Assembly (NCBI GenBank): GCA_021731285.1
Contig: JAKFXR010000013.1
Span: 1 to 45,484 of the forward strand
Source of the DNA: Polaromonas sp.
GTDB taxonomy: Bacteria > Pseudomonadota > Gammaproteobacteria > Burkholderiales > Burkholderiaceae_C
Length of the DNA: 45,484 nucleotides
Direction: 5' to 3'
Below are positions 33,223 to 40,711 of the stretch, piece by piece (positions within the stretch are counted from its first letter, which is position 1; the number at the start of each line of letters is the position of its first letter). The notes below the pieces were generated by a model. The model was not told where the DNA came from, searched no databases, and saw only the letters and a program-made list of their open reading frames with translations. The position numbers and the translations under genes were made by a program.

Positions 33223-33380
33223 AATTTGCAACAGAAGGCTCAGGGGGCGTGCAAAAGTCCCTTGTCCGGGCTCATTGCGTCTGGTAATGTCCACAAACGT
33301 GAAACTTGTAACCCGGTGCTAACGTAACGGGCTGGTCAAGTGCGCGAACAGGCGGCGTTCTTGCGGACGTTCTGCGTAAT

Positions 33381-36086
33381 ATGCACAAAGGGCGGGACGT
33401 GGCCACATCATCAGGTAAGAGACATCAATTCTGGCGTGCAGACTGGTTTGTCGGTGTGCTGGTGGTGCTTGCCGTGCTGGCCCTGCATGCGGCGACGGAT
33501 TTTTTTGGCACCCTGGAGCGGCGTTATTACGACTTTGCGAGTACCAGCACCTCGCGCCAGCCGTCCGACCGCATCGCCATCATCGCCATTGACGACCAGA
33601 GCATTGCCAACATCGGCCGCTGGCCCTGGCCGCGGGATGTGCATGCGCAACTGATTGATCAGCTGGCTGCGGCAAAAGCCAAAACCATCGCCCATACGGC
33701 GTTCTTTTTTGAACCGCAAACTGACCGCGGCCTGGTGTTTATTCGCAAGATCAAGGAGGCCCTCGGACCTGTGGACCCGGCAGCCGGCCAAGGCGGCCTG
33801 ACTGAACAATTGGGCAAGGTGATCGCTGAAGCAGAGGTGGCGCTGGACACCGATGCGAAGCTGGCTGCGAGCATGACAAAGGCGGGCAATGTGCTGGTGC
33901 CTTCTGTGTTTGTGCTGGGCGAGCCTCAGGGCAAACCCGACAATCCCTTGCCGGCTTACGCACTCAAAAGTGCGGTCGAGGAACGCAACGGTTTTTCGCT
34001 TCCTGCAGTGCGCGGGCAGCAACCCATAGAAATCATTGGCAGTGCCGCAGCCGGCATCGCGCATTTGAATCAGTTGCCCGATGTGGATGGCGCAGTGCGG
34101 CAGGAGCCGCTGCTGATCAATTATTTCGGCAAAGCCGTGCCTTCCATGAGCTTGCTGGCTGCAGCCAAAAGCCTCAACCTGGACGCGGCGGACATCAAAC
34201 TCAATGGCGCGGAATCGGTGCAGATCGGGCGCTTGCGCATTGGCACCGATGAGGCTGCGCTGATGTTGCCGCAGTTTTATAAGGGCCGGGACGGTCGCCC
34301 CGCTTTTGCGGTTGATTCGTTTTATGACGTTGTCTCCGGCAAGATCCCGGCCAGCAAATATGCCAACAAGATCGTGATTATTGGAGCCACCGCAGCGGGA
34401 GTGGGGACCCAGTTTCCGACGCCTGCTGGCCCGGGGCTGTCCCCCGCAGAAACCATCGCCCACATCACGTCGAGCATTTTGGGTGAGCACTTTATTGTTC
34501 AACCGGGCTGGGGCGTCTGGGCGACGCTGGCTGTGCTTCTGGTGGTGGCGGGGTATTTGATAGCAGGCTTGCCGCGACTGTCGGCTGGCAAGGCTGCCAT
34601 CGTGACGCTTTCGCTGTTTGTCGTGCTTCTGGTTGTCGAGTTCGGTTTGCTGTCGGCGGCGGCGCTTTGGCTCAAGCTGGTGTTTCCGGCCGCCCTGCTG
34701 GTCATCGGCCATCTGGCTTTGACCACCAAGCGCTTCCTGATGACGGAGGCCGGCAAGCTCAAGTCTGACGAAGAGTCGGCCGAAACCAACCGCATGATGG
34801 GTCTGGCGCTGCAGGGGCAGGGCCAGCTTGACATGGCCTTCGACCGATTCCGTCGTGTACCGTTTACCGATGCATTGATGGACAACATGAACAACCTGGC
34901 GCTCGACTTCGAACGCAAGCGGCAATTCAACAAAGCCCAGGCCGTGTACGAGTACATGGCGACCTACAACAAGAACCACAAAGACCTGCAGTCCAAGCTC
35001 AATCGGGCCAAAAATCTGTCAGAAACAGTCATCCTGGGAGGCGGTGGCGCCCATCCAGGGGGCACCATGCTGCTCGATGGCGGGGGTGTTGAAAAACCCA
35101 TGCTGGGCCGTTACCAGGTGGAAAAAGAGCTGGGCAAAGGCGCCATGGGCGTGGTGTACCTTGGCAAGGATCCCAAGATCGGACGGGTGGTGGCCATCAA
35201 AACCATGGCCTTGAGCCAGGAATTTGAGGGTGAAGAGCTGACCGATGCACGCGAGCGGTTTTTTCGGGAAGCGGAAACAGCCGGGCGCCTGCAGCATCAA
35301 AACATCGTGACCATTTTCGATGCGGGCGAGGAGCATGACCTCGCTTATATCGCCATGGAGTTTCTCAAAGGCAAGGACCTCGCCGACGTTACCAAGGATG
35401 GCCAATTGCTTCCTGTCCCGAAGGTGCTGTCCATTGTGGCCCGCGTGGCCGAGGCTCTTGCCTACGCCCACAAACAGAACGTGGTGCATCGGGACATCAA
35501 ACCCGCCAACATCATGTATGACATGGACAGCGACAGCGTCAAGGTGACCGATTTCGGCATTGCCCGCATCACCGACTCAAGCAAGACCAAGACTGGCTTG
35601 GTACTGGGCACCCCGAGTTTCATGTCACCGGAGCAGATCGCCGGCAAAAAGGTGGATGGACGGTCCGACCTCTATTCGCTGGGTGTGATGCTGTTCCAGA
35701 TGCTGGCAGGCGTGTTGCCGTTTCGCGGTGACTCGATGGCAGAGCTGATGTACAAGATTGCCAATGACGCGGCGCCCGATATCCGCATCATCCGCGCAGA
35801 GTTGCCTGAGCGCCTTGCCGAAGTGGTGGCACTCGCGCTCAGCAAGCGCTCTGAGACCCGCTATCAGGACGGAGACCAGTTTGCAGCAGACTTGCGTGCC
35901 ATCATTGCTGGAATGTCGGGTGCGACCGTCAGCGCACCGGTGCCGCAGCCGGTGGCTGGCGCGTCCGATGGCAGCGAAAAAACTGTGGCCTTGACAGTAG
36001 GAGACAATCCTGCATTTGAAAAGACAATTGCGGCCCGCTCGCCGCTGGACGCCGCAACGGGGACCGATCCTACAGATTTGAAATGA
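33381..36086 (+). CDS. CHASE2-domain transmembrane Ser/Thr protein kinase
   Basis: 901 residues. An N-terminal helix (about 22-40) leads to a large periplasmic CHASE2 sensor (about 45-375: RIAIIAIDDQSIANIGRWPW; KIVIIGATAAGVGTQFPTP). Three membrane helices follow (about 378-455), then a soluble linker with TPR-like helices (QLDMAFDRFRRVPFTDALM). A Hanks-type kinase domain covers about 574-835: glycine loop LGKGAMGVVYLGK, K607 in VAIKTM, catalytic D705 in HRDIKPANIMYD, D724 in DFGIAR, and GTPSFMSPEQI. All catalytic residues are intact. The C-tail is Thr/Ala-rich and ends EKTIAARSP, resembling phosphothreonine targets of FHA domains. The start is uncertain between ATG 33381 and GTG 33399. It is first in an operon with phosphatase and FHA genes. 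Confidence 0.92.
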   Translation: MHKGRDVATSSGKRHQFWRADWFVGVLVVLAVLALHAATDFFGTLERRYYDFASTSTSRQPSDRIAIIAIDDQSIANIGRWPWPRDVHAQLIDQLAAAKAKTIAHTAFFFEPQTDRGLVFIRKIKEALGPVDPAAGQGGLTEQLGKVIAEAEVALDTDAKLAASMTKAGNVLVPSVFVLGEPQGKPDNPLPAYALKSAVEERNGFSLPAVRGQQPIEIIGSAAAGIAHLNQLPDVDGAVRQEPLLINYFGKAVPSMSLLAAAKSLNLDAADIKLNGAESVQIGRLRIGTDEAALMLPQFYKGRDGRPAFAVDSFYDVVSGKIPASKYANKIVIIGATAAGVGTQFPTPAGPGLSPAETIAHITSSILGEHFIVQPGWGVWATLAVLLVVAGYLIAGLPRLSAGKAAIVTLSLFVVLLVVEFGLLSAAALWLKLVFPAALLVIGHLALTTKRFLMTEAGKLKSDEESAETNRMMGLALQGQGQLDMAFDRFRRVPFTDALMDNMNNLALDFERKRQFNKAQAVYEYMATYNKNHKDLQSKLNRAKNLSETVILGGGGAHPGGTMLLDGGGVEKPMLGRYQVEKELGKGAMGVVYLGKDPKIGRVVAIKTMALSQEFEGEELTDARERFFREAETAGRLQHQNIVTIFDAGEEHDLAYIAMEFLKGKDLADVTKDGQLLPVPKVLSIVARVAEALAYAHKQNVVHRDIKPANIMYDMDSDSVKVTDFGIARITDSSKTKTGLVLGTPSFMSPEQIAGKKVDGRSDLYSLGVMLFQMLAGVLPFRGDSMAELMYKIANDAAPDIRIIRAELPERLAEVVALALSKRSETRYQDGDQFAADLRAIIAGMSGATVSAPVPQPVAGASDGSEKTVALTVGDNPAFEKTIAARSPLDAATGTDPTDLK

Positions 36087-36096
36087 CAAGAAAAAG

Positions 36097-36882
36097 ATGA
36101 ATTACGAGATTTGCACACAAACAGACCCCGGGCTAACGCGGGACAACAACGAAGACTCTGTAACTTTTGACGCGCCTACCCGCTTGTGCATCCTGGCAGA
36201 CGGCATGGGCGGATATAACGCGGGAGAAATCGCCAGCGGGATGGCAACTGCCTTCATCAAATCGGAAATGGGCCGGTGGCTGTCCCAGGCAGGCAGGCAC
36301 GCCAATTCCAAGGAAGTGCGCAGAGCGCTGGAAATTTGCGTGGAAAACGCCAACCACTCCATCTTCAATGCCGCAAACTCAAATCCGCAGTATTCGGGCA
36401 TGGGCACCACCCTGGTAGTGGGTGTGTTCCAGAACACCCGTCTCATGCTTGGCCACATTGGTGACTCTCGCTGCTACCGCCTGCGTGAAGGCCAGTTACA
36501 GCAAATTACCAAAGACCATTCGCTGTTGCAGGAGCAGATAGACGCGGGACTGATTACGCCCGAACAGGCGTTTACTTCGCTCAATAAGAATCTGGTGACC
36601 CGGGCATTGGGCGTGGAGGATGCGGTGTTGCTGGAGGTCCACGAACATCGGGTGGAACCTGGTGATATCTACCTGATGTGCTCAGACGGCCTGTCGGACA
36701 TGATCAATGATGAGGCGATTGCGGCTATTCTATCGGGGTCGCAGTCGCTGGAACAAACTGCCGGACGTCTTGTCATTGCAGCCAACGATGGCGGCGGGCG
36801 GGATAATATTTCAGTGTTGCTGGCGCAGGCCAAAGAAGCCTCGGTCAAACGCGGGCTGCTGTCCAAGATGTTGGGCAAGTAG
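36097..36882 (+). CDS. PP2C-family protein Ser/Thr phosphatase
   Basis: 261 residues. Metal-dependent phosphatase of the Stp/PstP type. Motifs: DPGLTRDNNEDS (10-21), LADGMGGYNAGEIAS (metal-binding D35), GMGTTLVVGVF, LGHIGDSRCYRLR, DHSLLQEQ, LVTRALGV, LMCSDGLSD and GGRDNISVLL. All metal ligands appear present. It starts 10 bp after the kinase gene and should reverse its phosphorylation. It is cytosolic with no membrane segment. Confidence 0.95.
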   Translation: MNYEICTQTDPGLTRDNNEDSVTFDAPTRLCILADGMGGYNAGEIASGMATAFIKSEMGRWLSQAGRHANSKEVRRALEICVENANHSIFNAANSNPQYSGMGTTLVVGVFQNTRLMLGHIGDSRCYRLREGQLQQITKDHSLLQEQIDAGLITPEQAFTSLNKNLVTRALGVEDAVLLEVHEHRVEPGDIYLMCSDGLSDMINDEAIAAILSGSQSLEQTAGRLVIAANDGGGRDNISVLLAQAKEASVKRGLLSKMLGK

Positions 36883-36922
36883 TGGGATCGGGCGGCAAAT
36901 CCAAAATAGACAGGAGTCGGCC

Positions 36923-37582
36923 ATGCCGAAAATGATCGTCTCTATTGACGGTGTTGTTATCAAAGAGGTGCAGCTGACCAAGGACCGTACGTCCCTGGGG
37001 CGCCGGCCTTACAACGACATCGTCATCGACAACCTGGCTGTCAGCGGGGAGCACGCGGTGCTGCAGATGTCCGGGACCGACGTGTTTGTTGAGGATCTAA
37101 ACAGCACCAATGGCACCTACCTCAACGGCAAAGCCGTCAAAAAACAGCAGTTGAGCAATGGCGATACGGTCGAGATCGGAAAGTACAAGATCAAGTACAT
37201 GAGCGAAGTCGCCGGCCCCGGCTTTGAGAAAACCATGATCATCAAGGCCGGCTCTGCCGGGTTGGCCGCGCCAGTTGGTGCGTCGGCCGCAGCCGTCGCA
37301 CCGGTAGCGGCAGGCGCGGGTCCGAATGCTGCCATCAAGGTGATGTCAGGCGCCGCAGCGGGTCGCGAAGTAGCGCTGGTCAAGGTCGTCACGACCATCG
37401 GCAAGCCCGGTGTGGCGGTGGCGGCCATCACCAAGCGGCCGCAGGGGTTTGTGGTGGCGCATGTCGAGGGCGACAACAAGCCAACGCTTAACGGGGCGGC
37501 CATTGGCGCTGAGCCGGTACCGCTCAAGAACGGCGATGTCCTCGAGTTGGCGGGGACACAAATGCAGTTTGTGCAGCATTGA
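36923..37582 (+). CDS. FHA-domain protein (one canonical, one degenerate FHA)
   Basis: 219 residues. The first FHA domain (about 20-95) is canonical: LGRRPYNDIVID, SGEH with the phosphothreonine-binding Ser/His, and STNGTYLNG. An Ala/Gly/Pro-rich linker (about 108-130) with FEKTMIIKAG follows. A second FHA-like unit (about 133-215) reads TTIGKPG and NKPTLNGAAIGAEPVPLKNG but lacks the Arg, Ser and His used to bind phosphate. The first domain should dock on the phosphorylated kinase tail or on another substrate. Both the kinase C-tail and the linker here contain a similar FEKT(I/M) stretch, so the kinase and this protein may share a phospho-switch site. CAGGAG lies 8 nt before the ATG. Confidence 0.9.
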   Translation: MPKMIVSIDGVVIKEVQLTKDRTSLGRRPYNDIVIDNLAVSGEHAVLQMSGTDVFVEDLNSTNGTYLNGKAVKKQQLSNGDTVEIGKYKIKYMSEVAGPGFEKTMIIKAGSAGLAAPVGASAAAVAPVAAGAGPNAAIKVMSGAAAGREVALVKVVTTIGKPGVAVAAITKRPQGFVVAHVEGDNKPTLNGAAIGAEPVPLKNGDVLELAGTQMQFVQH

Positions 37583-37590
37583 ATCCGGTG

Positions 37591-37613
37591 TTTTCTGGTC
37601 GCCGACCAGAAAA
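37591..37613. promoter_or_regulatory. Intra-operon hairpin between FHA and cyclase genes
   Basis: TTTTCTGGTC (37591-37600) and GACCAGAAAA (37604-37613) are perfect inverse copies with a 3-nt loop, 8 bp after the FHA stop. No T-run follows. It could stop part of transcription or stabilise the upstream message. Confidence 0.45.
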
Positions 37614-37646
37614 CTGCCTTAAAGCGCTGCCCCTTCAAGAGGCTAT

Positions 37647-39896
37647 ATGCGACTTCTTTCCCGCCATTGGCCTCGCATTGCCGTCACGCTGATTCCGCTT
37701 GTTTTTGCCTTGCTGCATGCTGGTGGGGTACTTCGCATTGGTGTTTTGCAGCGCCTGGACGACATCATTTACGACGCTCGCCTGCGCGCCACCATGCCCG
37801 GTACCCTGGATGAGCGCATCGTTATTGTGGACATCGATGAAAAGAGTCTGGCGGAAGTGGGGCGGTGGCCCTGGGGCCGCCACAAGCTTGCGGATCTCGT
37901 CGAAGAGGTTTTGTCCCGGCAGCATGCTGCGATTTTGGGCTTTGACGTGGTTTTCGCTGAACCCGACGAAAGCTCGGGTCTCAAGCGGCTGAGGCAGCTT
38001 GCCCAGAATGAATTGAAAGACCAGCAGGCTTTTACGGACAAGCTCAACCAGATACAGGGCAGCCTCGACTACGACGCGGTGCTCGCTAAAGCGCTGGAAA
38101 AACGCGCCGTGGTTCTTGGGTATTACCTGACCAGCGACCGCGATGGCCGGGTCAACGGCGCTTTGCCTGCACCGGTCATGAGTCCCGATGCCCTGAAAGG
38201 CCGGCCGATCAAGTTCACCAGCTGGAACGGTTATGGCGCCAACATTGATGTGCTGGCCAAGGCCGCACCGATGGGCGGATTCTTCAATTCGATCACGGAG
38301 GGCGATGGCGTTGTGCGCTCACTTCCGTTACTGGCCGAGTACAAGGGGCAATACTACGAATCCCTGTCGTTGGCGATGTTTCGCATGCTGGTCGGCTTGC
38401 CTCGCATCGAGCCGGGTTTTCCACGAGAAAAGTTTATTACCCGCAATTACCAGGGCCTGGAGAGCATTTTGCTCAAACAGGGCGATAAGACCCTGGCGAT
38501 CCCGGTGGATGAGCGGGTAGCGACTTTGGTGCCATTCCGCGGAGCGGGCGGAGCCAGCGGTGGTTCCTACCGGTACATCTCGGCTTCCGATGTGCTGGCA
38601 GGAAGGGTGACACCGGGCCAACTGAAGGACAAGATTGTTTTGCTTGGTACCACCGCTCCCGGGTTGCTTGACCTGCGGGTTACCCCGGTGGGCGAAACCT
38701 ATCCGGGTGTGGAAACCCATGCCAACGTGATCTCCGGATTCCTTGACGGGCGGGTGCTCGTCAAGCCGGACTATGCGCTCGGTTTTGAAATTGTCATTCT
38801 TGTGTTGTCCGGGTTGACGCTGGCTTTTGCCCTGCCTCTTCTTTCGGCGCCTAAGGCGGTGGCGGTCAGCGTGGCAGTGATTGCCGCGGTCACAGGACTG
38901 AATTTCTGGTTGTATCTGGCCGAAGGCCTGGTATTGCCCTTGGCCAGCGCGCTTGTGATGGCGTTTACCGCTTTTGCCCTGAACATGAGCTATGGCTATT
39001 TCGTCGAAAGCCGGTCCAAACGGGAATTGGCGCAGCTGTTTGGCACCTATGTTCCCCCCGAACTTGTTGATGAAATGGTCAAGGACCCCGACAGTTACAG
39101 CATGAAAGCGGCATCCCGGGAGCTGACGGTCATGTTCTGTGACATGCGGGGTTTCACCAACATGTCAGAGACGATGGAGCCGACACAATTACAGGCCTTG
39201 CTCAACACGGTTTTCAGCAGGCTGACCGATCTGATTCGCAGCAACCGCGGCACCATCGACAAATACATGGGTGACTGTGTCATGGCATTCTGGGGTGCGC
39301 CGGTGGACACGCCAGACCATGCTGCACTCGCTGTCAAGACTTCTCTGGAGATGGTGCAGGCCATGCACAAGCTCAATGAAGAGCATCGCGCCCAGGGCCT
39401 GCCGGAGATCGGCGTTGGGATAGGGCTCAACACCGGGACCATGTGCGTGGGAGACATGGGCTCAGACATCCGGCGCAGCTATACCGTCATCGGCGACGCC
39501 GTCAATCTGGGCTCCCGCCTGGAAGGACTGTCCAAAATTTATGGCGTTGAAACCGTTGTGAGCGAGTCAACACGCAGGCTTTCGACGGAGTTTGCCTGGC
39601 AGGAGCTTGACAAGGTCCGCGTCAAGGGCAAAGACCGGGCGGTGACCATTTTCTGTCCAGTGGCGCTTTTGGGTGGACTCGACAGGCAGACAGGCGCAGA
39701 GTTGAAACAGTGGGCGCTGGCCCTCAAGGCCTATCGGGATCAGGCGTGGGACGAGTGCGACGTGCATTTGCTTAATTTGCAGCGCATGAATGCGCAAAAG
39801 TACCTTTACCGGCTTTATGCCGAGCGTGTAGCCTCCATGAGGTTGTTGCCCTTCGATCCTGAATGGGACGGAGCAACAAACTTTGAAACCAAGTAA
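37647..39896 (+). CDS. CHASE2-domain class III adenylate cyclase
   Basis: 749 residues. One N-terminal helix, a periplasmic CHASE2 sensor (about 45-360: RIVIVDIDEKSLAEVGRWPW; KIVLLGTTAPGLLDLRVTP), three membrane helices (about 375-455) and a class III cyclase domain (about 490-680). Metal ligands are D499 in MFCDMRGF and D543 in MGDCVMAFWGAP. The purine-selecting position is K539 (Lys, as in adenylate cyclases; guanylate cyclases have Glu) and T613 in YTVIGDAVNLGSRL, a class IIIb-type choice. Product is therefore probably cAMP. It shares the same sensor and three-helix layout as the kinase four genes earlier. The ATG at 37647 has AGAGG upstream. Confidence 0.93.
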   Translation: MRLLSRHWPRIAVTLIPLVFALLHAGGVLRIGVLQRLDDIIYDARLRATMPGTLDERIVIVDIDEKSLAEVGRWPWGRHKLADLVEEVLSRQHAAILGFDVVFAEPDESSGLKRLRQLAQNELKDQQAFTDKLNQIQGSLDYDAVLAKALEKRAVVLGYYLTSDRDGRVNGALPAPVMSPDALKGRPIKFTSWNGYGANIDVLAKAAPMGGFFNSITEGDGVVRSLPLLAEYKGQYYESLSLAMFRMLVGLPRIEPGFPREKFITRNYQGLESILLKQGDKTLAIPVDERVATLVPFRGAGGASGGSYRYISASDVLAGRVTPGQLKDKIVLLGTTAPGLLDLRVTPVGETYPGVETHANVISGFLDGRVLVKPDYALGFEIVILVLSGLTLAFALPLLSAPKAVAVSVAVIAAVTGLNFWLYLAEGLVLPLASALVMAFTAFALNMSYGYFVESRSKRELAQLFGTYVPPELVDEMVKDPDSYSMKAASRELTVMFCDMRGFTNMSETMEPTQLQALLNTVFSRLTDLIRSNRGTIDKYMGDCVMAFWGAPVDTPDHAALAVKTSLEMVQAMHKLNEEHRAQGLPEIGVGIGLNTGTMCVGDMGSDIRRSYTVIGDAVNLGSRLEGLSKIYGVETVVSESTRRLSTEFAWQELDKVRVKGKDRAVTIFCPVALLGGLDRQTGAELKQWALALKAYRDQAWDECDVHLLNLQRMNAQKYLYRLYAERVASMRLLPFDPEWDGATNFETK

Positions 39897-39919
39897 CACT
39901 CAAGACTGGGTCGAACTCG

Positions 39920-40711
39920 ATGAAAGTACGCGTATTGGGCTGTTCGGGAGCCATTGCCAAAGATTGCCGGACGACGTCTTTTTTGCTGGATCATGACGTC
40001 CTCGTCGACGCCGGTACGGGCGTCGGTGACCTCACGCTCGAGGAAATGGGCCAGATCGGCCATGTCCTTCTGACGCATTCGCACCTCGATCATGTCGCTG
40101 CTTTGCCCTTGATGGTCGACGCCACCGCGTCACGCCGGACGGCGCCTCTGCAGATTCATGCGCTGCAGGGGACGATCGATGCACTCAGAACGCATATTTT
40201 CAATAACGTCATCTGGCCCGACTTCTCCAGAATCCCGACGCCTCAGGCGCCTTTTATAAGCTTTCATCCACTGACGATGGGCCAGACGCTGTTGATTGCC
40301 GGAAAATATGTGGAGGTGCTGCCAGCTGTGCATACCGTGCCCGCTGTAGGGTATGCCGTAGCCACTGGTGCGGGCTGCTGGGTTTTCACAGGTGATACCG
40401 AGCGCAATCCCGCCTTGTGGGAGCGGCTGAATCAGCTTAACGTGGCGATGCTGGTCATCGAAACAGCCTTCAGCAACAGAGAGCGCGATCTGGCCAAGCG
40501 CAGCCTGCATCTGTCACCCCATGCACTGGCCACTGAGTTGGACTGTATCGACAAGGGTAGAAATTATCCGATTTACATCACGCATACCAAGCCCGCGGAA
40601 ACCGACCTGATCATGGCCGAGATCCAGCGGTTTGATCAGACCGCGCCGTTTGGTCCCAATGTGACGCACGACATTCGCTGGTTGCGCGCCGGTCAGGAGT
40701 TTGAACTATGA
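39920..40711 (+). CDS. Class II cAMP phosphodiesterase (metallo-beta-lactamase fold)
   Basis: 263 residues. The metal motif THSHLDH (H53, H55, D57, H58) together with ALPLMVD and downstream HTVPAVGY, FTGDT and ITHTKP match the PDE1/CpdP class II cyclic-nucleotide phosphodiesterases rather than ordinary lactamases. The expected reaction is cAMP to 5'-AMP. It starts 23 bp after the cyclase gene, so synthesis and removal of the messenger are encoded together. Its stop overlaps the ATPase start (ATGA). Confidence 0.88.
   Translation: MKVRVLGCSGAIAKDCRTTSFLLDHDVLVDAGTGVGDLTLEEMGQIGHVLLTHSHLDHVAALPLMVDATASRRTAPLQIHALQGTIDALRTHIFNNVIWPDFSRIPTPQAPFISFHPLTMGQTLLIAGKYVEVLPAVHTVPAVGYAVATGAGCWVFTGDTERNPALWERLNQLNVAMLVIETAFSNRERDLAKRSLHLSPHALATELDCIDKGRNYPIYITHTKPAETDLIMAEIQRFDQTAPFGPNVTHDIRWLRAGQEFEL

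Noticed and set aside
33411..34979. 522-residue minus-strand open frame
   Set aside because: Antisense to the CHASE2 region of the kinase; no domain, no ribosome-binding site of note.
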